This document shows, in pieces, positions 43,383 to 51,303 of a DNA stretch of 64,000 nt (the first letter of the stretch is position 1; each line of letters starts with the position of its first letter). The position numbers were made by a program, and so were the translations under genes. Origin of the DNA: JAEUHZ01 sp964552795 (lineage in GTDB: Bacteria > Planctomycetota > UBA1135 > GCA-002686595). A model generated the notes under the pieces. That model was not told where the DNA came from. It searched no databases and saw nothing but the letters and a program-made list of their open reading frames with translations. The DNA lies in the NCBI GenBank assembly GCA_964552795.1, contig CAZKIO010000007.1, positions 1-64,000 on the forward strand, read 5' to 3'.

Positions 43383-44578
43383 GACGCGGCGTCCGCCGCC
43401 TGCTGCTCGCGCTGGCCGCGCTCGCGATCGCGGACCAGGCGGTGCACGGGGGGCTCCTGCGCTCGGGATACCTGGCAGGCCGGCGCGTCGCGCCCTTCGA
43501 TCCCCCGCTCTTCGCGCCGTTCCAGTCCGACCGGATCGACGCCTACCGCCGCCTGGCGGCCGCCGCGGGCGCGCACAGCGCGCAGTCGGACTTCGACGCC
43601 GACCTGGGCTGGTGTCCGGCGCCGGGCTCGTTGCACGAGCAATCCAGCTTCGACGCCCGCGGCGCGCGCATGGGCCGCACGCCGGTGCCCGACGCGCGGC
43701 GGCCCGGCGTGCGCCGCGCGGTGGCCGTGGGCTGCTCGTTCACGTTCGGCGCCGAAGTCGAGAACTCGGAGGCCTGGCCCGGCCTCGTCGACGAGGCGCG
43801 CGACGACCTCGAGGTCCTGAACCTGGGCTACGGAGCCTACGGGCTGGACCAGGCGCTGCTGCGCTGGCGGCGCGACGGCGCGCGCGAGGCGCACGACGAG
43901 GTCTGGCTCGGCCTCCTGCCCAGCGCCCTGCCGCGCATCGTGACCGCGTGGATGCCGGCGATGCGGCACTGGACCAACGTGGTGCACTTCAAGCCGCGCT
44001 TTGAGTTCGGAGCGGACGGCGCGCTGGTCCTCGTGCCGGCCCCGGCGCGTTCGCTGCAGGATCTGGTCGACCTGTGCGCCGACCAGGAGCGCTTCTTCGC
44101 GTTCGCATCCGTCCACGATCACTGGGTGCGCCGCCGGCCGTCGGCCTACGCGCCGCGCGGGACGCGACTCGCGCACCACAGCGGGTTCGCGCGGCTCGCG
44201 CTGACCGCTCTCGAGCGCGGCGATCGCGCGGCCCTGCCGCTCGTGCTCGATCCGGCGAGCGAGACCCACCGCCTCGCGCGCGCCATCGTGCGCCGGTTCG
44301 CGAGCGACTGCGCGACCTCGGGCGTGCGCCTGCGCGTCCTGATCCTGCCCGACCGGCTCGACCTCCGCGACCGCGCGGACCGCGGGTCCGGCTACTGGCA
44401 GGCGCTCGTCGACGGACTGCGCGCCGACGGCGTCGAGGTGGCCGACCTCGCGCCGTTGTTCGCCGAACGCCGCGCGGCGGACGAAGACCGCTTCTGGATG
44501 CCGGGCGGTCACTACTCCGCGGAGGGGAACCGGATCGCCGCGCGGGCCGTGCTGGCCCACCTGCGCGCGTTCCCCTAG
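43379..44578 (+). CDS. Membrane-anchored SGNH/GDSL-type hydrolase-like protein
   Basis: A 399-residue protein with an N-terminal hydrophobic segment (LLLALAALAIADQAV) that acts as signal or anchor. SGNH block I is VAVGCSFTFGAEV (nucleophile Ser near residue 119) and block V is GGHYSAEGN (His near residue 381, with the preceding Asp in DEDRFWMP). Related proteins are esterases or polysaccharide O-acetyltransferases such as AlgX-like enzymes. The ATG overlaps the stop of the FG-GAP lipoprotein (ATGA), so the two work in one pathway, perhaps modifying a surface polysaccharide; that is inference. Confidence 0.78.
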   Translation: MRRGVRRLLLALAALAIADQAVHGGLLRSGYLAGRRVAPFDPPLFAPFQSDRIDAYRRLAAAAGAHSAQSDFDADLGWCPAPGSLHEQSSFDARGARMGRTPVPDARRPGVRRAVAVGCSFTFGAEVENSEAWPGLVDEARDDLEVLNLGYGAYGLDQALLRWRRDGAREAHDEVWLGLLPSALPRIVTAWMPAMRHWTNVVHFKPRFEFGADGALVLVPAPARSLQDLVDLCADQERFFAFASVHDHWVRRRPSAYAPRGTRLAHHSGFARLALTALERGDRAALPLVLDPASETHRLARAIVRRFASDCATSGVRLRVLILPDRLDLRDRADRGSGYWQALVDGLRADGVEVADLAPLFAERRAADEDRFWMPGGHYSAEGNRIAARAVLAHLRAFP

Positions 44579-44629
44579 CAGCCCCTCGAGACGCGCCCTG
44601 CTGCGCCCGGACTCTCTCGACGGACTGTT

Positions 44630-45067
44630 CTAGCCGCGTTCGAAGCGTTCGACCGCCGCGCGGAAGTCGGCCGGCCACGCGGCCTTCGTGCGGCGCGCTG
44701 CGTCCCAGCCGACCAGCCGCGCCTCGGCCTCGCACCACACCGCGCCCGAGGCCGCATCGCGCACGCGGTACGCCTGCACGAGCGACGTCGTGCCGACGTG
44801 CACCGTGCCGGCCTCGACGATCACGTCGACGCCGCCGCGGCCGGGCGCGAGGAAGCGCACGTTGGTCTGCGCGAGGAGGAACGGGAACTGGTTCGCCTCG
44901 AGCAGTTCCAGGCCGCCGAAGTAGACGTGGCGCGCCTCCTCGAAGAGCGTCAGGTACACGGCGTTGTTGAGCACGCCCTGGTTGTCCTCGTCCGACCAGC
45001 GCGTGCGCAGCCGGGCGTGCAGCCTCAGCCGCGCGGACTCGGGGACGTCCGGGTTCTCCATCGTCAT
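44630..45067 (-). CDS. 4HBT-family acyl-CoA thioesterase
   Basis: A 145-residue hot-dog fold protein. The pattern RTRWSDEDNQGVLNNAVYLTLFEEARHVYF follows the 4-hydroxybenzoyl-CoA/YbgC family (vr..D.D..GhvnNa.Yl.yfeear), although Gln replaces the usual hydrophobic position after Asn. Next comes VIVEAGTVHVGTTSLVQAYR. It should hydrolyse an acyl-CoA. The ATG at 45067 is preceded by GGAGGAGG and overlaps the EamA stop (ATGA), so it is the second gene of that operon. Substrate unknown. Confidence 0.85.
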   Translation of the reverse strand: MTMENPDVPESARLRLHARLRTRWSDEDNQGVLNNAVYLTLFEEARHVYFGGLELLEANQFPFLLAQTNVRFLAPGRGGVDVIVEAGTVHVGTTSLVQAYRVRDAASGAVWCEAEARLVGWDAARRTKAAWPADFRAAVERFERG

Positions 45068-46020
45068 GCGCCTCCTCCGGCGCGTTCCGCCGCGGGTTCC
45101 AGGGGCCGCGCCGGGGGCGGGCGGCGCGCCACCAGCCAGATGCCGGCGAACACCAGGACCGCCGCGACGAGCACGCCGCGTGTCGGCGCCTCGCCCAGCA
45201 CGAGCGCGCTGGCGAGCACGGTCACGAGCGGCTGCGTGTAGATGTACACCGCGGTCGTCGAGGCGCGCAGGCGGGCCAGCGCGAACAGGTTGAGCAGGTA
45301 GGCCAGCGCGGTCGGGAAGACCAGGATGAACGCCAGCGAGGCCCACGGCCGCCAGCCTTGGCCCGACGGCAGCACGTCGCCGGTGAGCGCGATCGCGACC
45401 GCCGCGGGCGTCGAGAGCAGGAACACCCAGGCGATCACGACCAGCGGCGGGTGGCGCGCGAGGAGCGGACGCGTCCACACGAAGTACAGCGAGTACGAGA
45501 GCGCGTTGAGCGCCATCAGGAGGTTGCCGCCCAGGTGCAAGCGCGCGATCTCGGGCCGTTGCGCCCAGAACAGCGCCGAGGCACCGAGCAGCGCCACGAC
45601 GACGCCGGCCGCGCGCGCCGCGCGCAGCCGCTCCTGCCCCGCGAGCGCCGCCAGCGCGAACGTGAACACGGGGATCAGGCACATGATCAAGGTGGCCTCG
45701 TTCGCGCTCGAGTGCGACAGGCCCACGAGGTAGAGCAGCATGTTGGCGGTCACGCCCAGCACGCTGGCGACGAGCAGCTTCCAGAAGTCCGTGCGCGCCG
45801 CCCACAGCGCGCGGCCGTGGACCAGCGCGGCCAGTCCGCCCAACGCCGCCGCGCCGAACGCCATGCGCCACGCGCCGACGCCGAAGGGCGTGAACCCGCC
45901 GGGCAGGAGCGCCAGCTTCCCGAAGATCGGGAACAGGCCGAACAGGACCTGCACGGCGACCAGGGCGGCGTGCGCGCGAACCAGATCGCGGTCCGGACGC
46001 ACGGGGACGGCGGCGGTCAT
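45064..46020 (-). CDS. EamA/DMT-family transporter
   Basis: A 318-residue membrane protein with ten helices in two EamA repeats: VQVLFGLFPIFGKLALLPGG, ANMLLYLVGLSHSSANEATL and, in the second half, LLMALNALSYSLYFVWTRPL and SLAFILVFPTALAYLLNLFA. These exporters handle amino acids and small metabolites. It is the first gene of a two-gene unit with the thioesterase. TACGTT lies seven bases before its ATG on the minus strand, with no Shine-Dalgarno sequence, and it faces a Nudix gene that has a matching motif on the plus strand. Confidence 0.88.
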   Translation of the reverse strand: MTAAVPVRPDRDLVRAHAALVAVQVLFGLFPIFGKLALLPGGFTPFGVGAWRMAFGAAALGGLAALVHGRALWAARTDFWKLLVASVLGVTANMLLYLVGLSHSSANEATLIMCLIPVFTFALAALAGQERLRAARAAGVVVALLGASALFWAQRPEIARLHLGGNLLMALNALSYSLYFVWTRPLLARHPPLVVIAWVFLLSTPAAVAIALTGDVLPSGQGWRPWASLAFILVFPTALAYLLNLFALARLRASTTAVYIYTQPLVTVLASALVLGEAPTRGVLVAAVLVFAGIWLVARRPPPARPLEPAAERAGGGA

Positions 46021-46027
46021 CCGGCCC

Positions 46028-46033
46028 AACGTA
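46028..46033 (-). promoter_or_regulatory. Candidate -10 element (TACGTT), leaderless start of EamA gene
   Basis: Seven bases separate TACGTT from the ATG at 46020 and no Shine-Dalgarno sequence is present. Confidence 0.4.
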
Positions 46034-46076
46034 CTCGCCGGCGCGGTCGCCGTGCCAGCCGCACGGCCGCCGTGGC

Positions 46077-46082
46077 TAGACT
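46077..46082 (+). promoter_or_regulatory. Candidate -10 element (TAGACT), leaderless start of Nudix gene
   Basis: Six bases separate TAGACT from the ATG at 46089. With the opposite TACGTT it makes a divergent pair within 68 bases. Confidence 0.45.
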
Positions 46083-46088
46083 TGGGCC

Positions 46089-46658
46089 ATGTCCTCCCAC
46101 TTCGACGAGAACGGCGTGCCCCCCGCCTGGCCGCTCCTCGACAGCCGCCGCGAACCGTCGCTCCTCTTGTTCCGTCCACGCTGGGACCGCCTGCGCAACC
46201 CGCGCACGGGCCAGGAGTTCGAGCGCCTCGTGCTCGAGACGCCGGACTGGGTGAACGTCGTCGCGCTGACGCGCGAGCGCGAGCTGGTGTGCGTGCAGCA
46301 GTACCGCTTCGGCTCCGCGACGGTCACGACCGAGATCCCCGGCGGCGTCGTCGACCGGGGCGAGGAGCACGCCGCCGCGGCGCGGCGCGAACTGCGCGAG
46401 GAAACCGGCTTCACGACGGCGCGCTGGCGCTACCTGGGTGCGGTCGAACCCAACCCGGCGTTCCAGGACAACCTGTGCCACCACTGGCTGGCCGAGGACG
46501 TCGAGCGCACCGATCCGCAAGGCCTGGACGCGGGCGAGGACATCGCCATCCGCACGCTCCCGATGGACACGGTGCTGGCCTGGATCGCGGACGGACGGAT
46601 CCGCCACTCGCTGGTGATCAGCGCCCTGTCTCGGGTTTTCGACCTGCGCCGGGCCTGA
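46089..46658 (+). CDS. Nudix hydrolase (ADP-ribose pyrophosphatase-like)
   Basis: A 189-residue protein with a complete Nudix box: GGVVDRGEEHAAAARRELRE followed by ETGF (GX5EX7REUXEEXGU). The upstream VCVQQYRFGSATVTTEIPGG is typical of NudF-like ADP-ribose pyrophosphatases (.v.QyR......e.PgG). It should hydrolyse a nucleoside diphosphate linked to another group. It has its own probable leaderless promoter. The following S51-like gene is 75 bases away. Confidence 0.9.
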   Translation: MSSHFDENGVPPAWPLLDSRREPSLLLFRPRWDRLRNPRTGQEFERLVLETPDWVNVVALTRERELVCVQQYRFGSATVTTEIPGGVVDRGEEHAAAARRELREETGFTTARWRYLGAVEPNPAFQDNLCHHWLAEDVERTDPQGLDAGEDIAIRTLPMDTVLAWIADGRIRHSLVISALSRVFDLRRA

Positions 46659-46733
46659 TTCCGCCGGGAGATGGGCGCGGCGGCAGGCCCGTCCTGTCGA
46701 CTCCGACCCTTCGGGCGGGTAGAGGTGGTCCCG

Positions 46734-47780
46734 ATGCTCGTCCCGCTGTCCGCCGCCTTCCCGGCCGCGGCGCTCCTCGCCGCCGCGTTCGCCTCGCCCG
46801 CCGCCTCCGATTCTCCCGCCCGGGGACCGGTCGCGCTGCTGGCGGAGCCGTTCGTGCTCGACGGCGCCGCGCGCGACGCGCTGCTCGGATCCGTGCGCGC
46901 GGGTTCCGACGGCACGCGCATCCTCCTGACGCTCGGCGCGCAGGCCGTGCTGGATCCGCTGGAGGACGGAGCCGCACGCACGCTCCGGATCGACGTCACG
47001 CGCGCCGATGCCGACGCCGACCGCGCGTGGTCGCGCGCGTTGCGGGCATGCGACGCCGTCGTCCTCTCCGGCGGCACGTGGCTCGGCTGGCACGAGGCGG
47101 CGACGGTCTCGCGCAGGGAGCGCCGCTGGGCGCGGGCTCTGCGCGCGGCCCACGAGCAGGGCACGCCGGTCGTGGCGGTCGGTTCGGCGGCGAGCTGGAT
47201 CGCGCGCTGGTCGATCGCGCCGCGCGCCAGCCTGCGCCGTCCTGCGCAGGATCCGCACGACCGCTCCACGTTCGTGGCGGTCGAAGGCCTCGGGCTCGTC
47301 GACGGTCCGCTGGTGGGGATCGTCGGCGCGGACGACGCGACCGCGGCCCTGGCGCTCGAGCGCGGCGTCGCGCACGGCTGGCAGGACGTGCTGATCCTGG
47401 ACGGCGCGTCGTGCTGGATCGCGGGCGCGGCGCGACCCGAGCGCGCCCAGGTGCACGGCAGCGGGACGGCGGCGTGGATCCGGCTGGGCGCGGGGACGCG
47501 GTCGCGCGATCGCATCCGCGGCGCGCGCGCCGCCGTCTTCGCCGACGGCGAAGCGTGGGACGGGCGGGCGCACGTGCTCGACGGCGCGCCGCGGCGCGGC
47601 GCGTCGGCGCCGGACCGGTCCGGCGGCGAGCGGCTGCGCGAAATGCTGCTCGGCGCGGCTCCCGAGGGCGCGTGGCGGGCGATCGAATCGGCGCGGATCC
47701 ACGCGGACGAGCGCACGCGGCAGCACGCCTCGGGCGGCTGGTCGGATCTCGTCCTGGATCTCGTGGTGGGCCCGCGATGA
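46734..47780 (+). CDS. Exported S51/type 1 amidotransferase-like protein
   Basis: A 348-residue protein with a signal-like N-terminus (MLVPLSAAFPAAALLAAAFA). The central region has the flavodoxin-like pattern of cyanophycinase/dipeptidase E: RACDAVVLSGGTWLGW, then GTPVVAVGSAASWIARW, where the Ser in VGSAAS aligns with the nucleophile of the usual GxSAGA. Later VGIVGADDATAALALERG and DVLILDGASCWIAG follow. The nucleophile elbow differs from the norm, so activity is uncertain. AGAGGTGG at 46721-46728 supports ATG 46734. It is unclear whether it is linked to the downstream ECF/kinase genes. Confidence 0.55.
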   Translation: MLVPLSAAFPAAALLAAAFASPAASDSPARGPVALLAEPFVLDGAARDALLGSVRAGSDGTRILLTLGAQAVLDPLEDGAARTLRIDVTRADADADRAWSRALRACDAVVLSGGTWLGWHEAATVSRRERRWARALRAAHEQGTPVVAVGSAASWIARWSIAPRASLRRPAQDPHDRSTFVAVEGLGLVDGPLVGIVGADDATAALALERGVAHGWQDVLILDGASCWIAGAARPERAQVHGSGTAAWIRLGAGTRSRDRIRGARAAVFADGEAWDGRAHVLDGAPRRGASAPDRSGGERLREMLLGAAPEGAWRAIESARIHADERTRQHASGGWSDLVLDLVVGPR

Positions 47781-47862
47781 CGGTCGCCTCCGGCAGCGCT
47801 GCAGGTGCGCCGCGCGGAACACGCCGCGTCGGCCGTTCGTCCCTGGTGCAGGGAATGCCCGC

Positions 47863-48465
47863 ATGACCTCCTCGGACGACGTCGTGGAGCGGTCCGACCA
47901 GCAACTGCTCGCCCTGCTGCGACGGGCCTCGGGCGGCGATCAGGCGGCCTGGAACGAGCTCTACGGATCGCACCGCGCGCTGATGCGCAGCGTGCTGCGC
48001 GACCGCATTCCGCCCGCCGTGCGCGCGCGCTTCGACACCGAGGACATCATGCAGTCCGCGTTCCTGGCGCTGGTGTCGCAGGGCGCGGAGTTCGAGATCC
48101 GCGACGCGCCCAGCTTCCGCGCCTGGTTGCGGCGCGTGCTCCTCAACAAGCTGCGCGACCGCCTGCGCGAAGCCGCCAGCGACATGCGCGACAAGGACCG
48201 CGAGACGCGGCCACCGACCGAGTTCGTCGAATCGCAGCCCGACGGCGGGCCAGACCTGCATGAACTCGTCGCGCGCGCGGAGTTGCAGGCGCGGATGCTG
48301 GAGGAGATCGACGCGCTGCCCAAGCCCGACCAGGACCTCGTCGCCGCGCGCTACCTCGAGCAGCGCCCCTGGCCCGAGGTCTGCCGGATCACGGGCCTGG
48401 GCGAGGCGGCCGCGCGCCGCCGGCTGCAGGAGCTGCTCGAACGGCTGATGCGGGACTTCCTCTAG
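47863..48465 (+). CDS. ECF sigma factor of planctomycete type
   Basis: A 200-residue sigma-70 factor. Region 2 includes AWNELYGSHRALMRSVLRDR, RFDTEDIMQSAFLALVSQG and FRAWLRRVLLNKLRDRLREA. Region 4 is LPKPDQDLVAARYLEQRPWP, then EVCRITGLGEAAARRRLQEL. The region 2 form with RFDTEDIMQSAF is the one usually found beside Ser/Thr kinases in Planctomycetes. The gene is followed after 17 bases by such a kinase, so the pair probably transmits an envelope signal to transcription, perhaps with the kinase phosphorylating the sigma factor (inference). Confidence 0.9.
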   Translation: MTSSDDVVERSDQQLLALLRRASGGDQAAWNELYGSHRALMRSVLRDRIPPAVRARFDTEDIMQSAFLALVSQGAEFEIRDAPSFRAWLRRVLLNKLRDRLREAASDMRDKDRETRPPTEFVESQPDGGPDLHELVARAELQARMLEEIDALPKPDQDLVAARYLEQRPWPEVCRITGLGEAAARRRLQELLERLMRDFL

Positions 48466-48482
48466 CGTCCCGGCGCTCCAAG

Positions 48483-50918
48483 ATGGCGATGAGCGCACCG
48501 CACGAGGACGCAGACGGGCCGGCGCCCGGGACCGACGCCGGCAGGACGGACGGCACGGCCGCGCGCCTGTTCGCGGAGTGGATCGCGGCGTGCGAGGCGG
48601 GCGAGGAAGGCGACGTCGACGGTTTCTGCCGGCGCGCCGGCGACGCGGCGCCCGAGTTGCGACGGCGCATCCGCGCGTTCGCCGTGCTGCGCGACCTGGG
48701 CGCGACGCTCGAGCCGACGGCCGCACGGGAGCGCGAGCTGCCGCGCGTGCACGACGCCTTGGGCCGCTATCGGGACCTGCGTCTGGTCGGATCCGGCGGC
48801 CTGTCCCAGGTCTTCCTGGCCTGGGATCCCGACCTGGAACGAGAGGTCGCGCTGAAGGTCCTGGCGCCCGAGCACGTGCGGATCGACAGCGCGCGCGACT
48901 GGTTGTTGCTCGAGGGCCGCACGCTCGCACGGCTCGAGGCGCCCGGCATCGTGAAGGTCTTCGAGGTCGGCGAAGCCGAGGGCCGCGCCTACGTGGCCAT
49001 GGAGTTCGTCGCCGGACCGAGCCTCTCGGACGTGATCGCGGAACTGCGCGCGCGCCGTGGCGGCGCGGCCGAGCGCACGACGGATGCACGCGTCGCGCGC
49101 GCCGCGGACGCGCTGGCCGGCATCGACGCCCGTGCCCGGCTCGCGCGCTCGATCGCGCTGGCGCTGGCCGCCTGCCACGCGGGCGGCGTGCTGCACCGCG
49201 ACGTCAAGCCGGGCAACGTCCTGCTGCCCGCTCCGCTCGATCCGCGGGTGATCGATTTCGGGCTGGCGCACCTGGAGGACGCCGAGAATTCGCTGACGGG
49301 CGTCACGCAGAGGCTGGTCGGCACGCCCGCGTACATCGCGCCCGAACAGGTCGAGCGCGGCACGACCGGGGCCAGCGCGCTGAGCGACCAGTTCTCGTTC
49401 GGCGTGCTGCTCTACGAACTGCTCACGCTCGAGCAGCCCTTCGCGCGCTCCACGCGGACCCAGACGCTGAGCGCGATCGCGCGCGCGCTGCCCGACCGTC
49501 TGCGCGGGCACGACGAGCGGATCCCCGCCGACCTCGAGCAGATCTGCCTGCACGCACTCGAACGCGACCCGGCCGCGCGCTACGCGTCGATGAGCGACCT
49601 GGCAGCCGACCTCGATGCGTTCCTGGATCACCGCGCCATCTCGGTCGTGCCAGCCGGCCCGGCGCGACGCCTCTGGTTGTGGGCGCGCCGCAACCGCCGC
49701 GACGTCTCGATGGCGGTGATCCCGGCCGTGCTGCTCGTCGCGGGGCTGACCGCCCTGCGGGTGAAGGCATTCCTCGGCGAGCACGAGCGCTGGATGGGAG
49801 AGTGGCGGTCCGAGCTGGAGCAGGTCCCCGCGATCGCCGCCGCGGACACGATGGAATCCGCCTACGGACGTGCGGCGCGCCTGGCGGCACGCAGCACGGA
49901 GCTCGACGCGAGCCCGTTCTCCGGCGTGTTCGCGGAAGCGACGGCCGCGCGGCGCGACCAGCTCGTCCGCGGACTCTCCAGGCGCCTGCACAACATCCTG
50001 GAGGACGGCTGGTCGGCGTGCGCGCTGTCGCTGAACGAGGATCGCGAAGCCTCGGAGCAGGCGCTGCTGCGGACGTGGCAGTCGGCGTTGGTCCTCGACG
50101 CCGCCCTGTGTCCGGAGTGCGAGGACAACGCCTTCGACCGCGCGCGCGGCCGGCTCGAACTCCCGGCGGCACCGGCGGGCACGCGCCTGCAGGCCTGGCG
50201 GCGCATCCCGGAGCAGGGGCCGGAGAGCCGCCTGCAACCGGTCGACGTGCTGAGGGTGCTGACGACCGGCACCTACCGCGTGGCCTGGACCGACGCGCGC
50301 GGCGCGCCGCTCATGGAGATCGAGACCTGGGTCGAACCCGCCAGCCCGCGACGCCAGCTCGAACTGCGCCCGATGCCTCCGGGACTCCGCGCGTTGATGG
50401 TGCACGTGCCGGCCAATCGGATCGAGTTCCCGCGCGCGCGGTCGGTCGAGCACGATGCGTTCTGGGTCATGCGGCGCTGGGTGACCCGCCGGGATCTCGA
50501 GGAAGGCTTCGGCGACGGTCCGCTGCTCGCCAAGTTCGAGTGGCTGCGCTCCGCCGCGCAGGACGAGCCCACGGCGTGCATCTCGTTCGCGCAGGCGGCG
50601 GCGGCCGCCCGGGCCGCCTCCGCGCGCATGCCGGACCGCAACGAGGCCATCGCGCTCCACCGCCTGGCGGCGGACCCAGGCAGCGGCATCGCGCCGCTGC
50701 CCCCCGGCATCCACGGCGAGTACCTCAGCGGTCCGCGGATCGACCTGGATCACACGCACCTGTTGTTCCGCCCCGGCGCGCCGGCGCCGGCGTATCCCAG
50801 CTTCCGCGGCAGCGGCGGGTACCAGGATCACGTGTTCGCGTTCCGGCTCGTGTTCTCCGGTCCCGTGTTCTCCGGTCCCGCGTTCTCCGGTCCCGCAGAA
50901 CCGGCAACCCCAAGGTAG
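48483..50918 (+). CDS. Membrane Ser/Thr protein kinase (Hanks type)
   Basis: An 811-residue kinase. An N-terminal 95-residue region with the pattern of ECF-kinase partners (AAPELRRRIRAFAVLRDLGA) precedes the kinase domain (about 98-385). The Gly loop is LVGSGGLSQVFLAWD, the ATP Lys lies in EVALKVLAPE, the catalytic loop is VLHRDVKPGNVLLP, then VIDFGLAHL and GTPAYIAPEQVERG. A single transmembrane helix lies near 415-433 (VIPAVLLVAGLTALRV). The outer part of about 375 residues contains no domain I recognise except a late region with WVMRRWVTRRDLEEGF, reminiscent of sulfatase-modifying-factor-like domains. The end carries a triple 15-base repeat. It belongs with the preceding ECF gene. Confidence 0.9.
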   Translation: MAMSAPHEDADGPAPGTDAGRTDGTAARLFAEWIAACEAGEEGDVDGFCRRAGDAAPELRRRIRAFAVLRDLGATLEPTAARERELPRVHDALGRYRDLRLVGSGGLSQVFLAWDPDLEREVALKVLAPEHVRIDSARDWLLLEGRTLARLEAPGIVKVFEVGEAEGRAYVAMEFVAGPSLSDVIAELRARRGGAAERTTDARVARAADALAGIDARARLARSIALALAACHAGGVLHRDVKPGNVLLPAPLDPRVIDFGLAHLEDAENSLTGVTQRLVGTPAYIAPEQVERGTTGASALSDQFSFGVLLYELLTLEQPFARSTRTQTLSAIARALPDRLRGHDERIPADLEQICLHALERDPAARYASMSDLAADLDAFLDHRAISVVPAGPARRLWLWARRNRRDVSMAVIPAVLLVAGLTALRVKAFLGEHERWMGEWRSELEQVPAIAAADTMESAYGRAARLAARSTELDASPFSGVFAEATAARRDQLVRGLSRRLHNILEDGWSACALSLNEDREASEQALLRTWQSALVLDAALCPECEDNAFDRARGRLELPAAPAGTRLQAWRRIPEQGPESRLQPVDVLRVLTTGTYRVAWTDARGAPLMEIETWVEPASPRRQLELRPMPPGLRALMVHVPANRIEFPRARSVEHDAFWVMRRWVTRRDLEEGFGDGPLLAKFEWLRSAAQDEPTACISFAQAAAAARAASARMPDRNEAIALHRLAADPGSGIAPLPPGIHGEYLSGPRIDLDHTHLLFRPGAPAPAYPSFRGSGGYQDHVFAFRLVFSGPVFSGPAFSGPAEPATPR
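50850..50894 (+). repeat. Three tandem 15-base repeats in the kinase 3' end
   Basis: GTGTTCTCCGGTCCC occurs twice exactly and a third time with one change, encoding VFSGP, VFSGP and AFSGP at the C-terminus. In-frame units suggest recent slippage expansion. Confidence 0.9.
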
Positions 50919-50924
50919 CACTCG

Positions 50925-51251
50925 ATGTCAACCAGGATCCGCATGGGCCGGCGCACGCCGGCGGTCAAGAGCGAGGCCCTCAAGGAGGACGCCGAACTCT
51001 GGCAGGAGGCGACGCGCCTCGCCGCATGGCTGAGCACGCGCGACCTGAACGTGCTGACCGCGCCGCAGGTCCTGGCATTCGCGCAGACCGTGCGGCCGGA
51101 CGCGACGCTGACGCGCGAAGCGGTCACCTACGAGTGGATCTGGGACGAGAAGGAGCACATGTGGCTCCTGGTCTGCATCGACCGGGCGACGGTCAGCCTG
51201 CCGGGCACGAGCCCGATCGACATCCACTTCGACGTCTCGGCGCGCTACTGA
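50925..51251 (+). CDS. Conserved-looking hypothetical protein (108 aa)
   Basis: A 108-residue protein I do not recognise. It is soluble, with an alpha-helical N-terminal half (KEDAELWQEATRLAAWLSTR) and a C-terminal half rich in beta and aromatic residues (TYEWIWDEKEHMWLLVCIDR). It starts six bases after the kinase stop, so it is probably the third gene of the ECF-kinase transcript. A role as kinase substrate or accessory protein is possible but only suggested by position. Confidence 0.6.
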   Translation: MSTRIRMGRRTPAVKSEALKEDAELWQEATRLAAWLSTRDLNVLTAPQVLAFAQTVRPDATLTREAVTYEWIWDEKEHMWLLVCIDRATVSLPGTSPIDIHFDVSARY

Positions 51252-51291
51252 GCGCGACGCGCCGGACGTGCCGCGCGGGCCCGCGCAGGCG

Positions 51292-51297
51292 TACACT
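51292..51297 (+). promoter_or_regulatory. Candidate -10 element (TACACT), leaderless start of FAD oxidase gene
   Basis: Six bases separate TACACT from the GTG at 51304; there is no Shine-Dalgarno sequence. Confidence 0.45.
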
Positions 51298-51303
51298 GCG
51301 GGC

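Noticed and set aside
50850..50894. CRISPR-like short repeats
   Set aside because: The units are directly abutting with no spacers and lie in frame inside the kinase gene.
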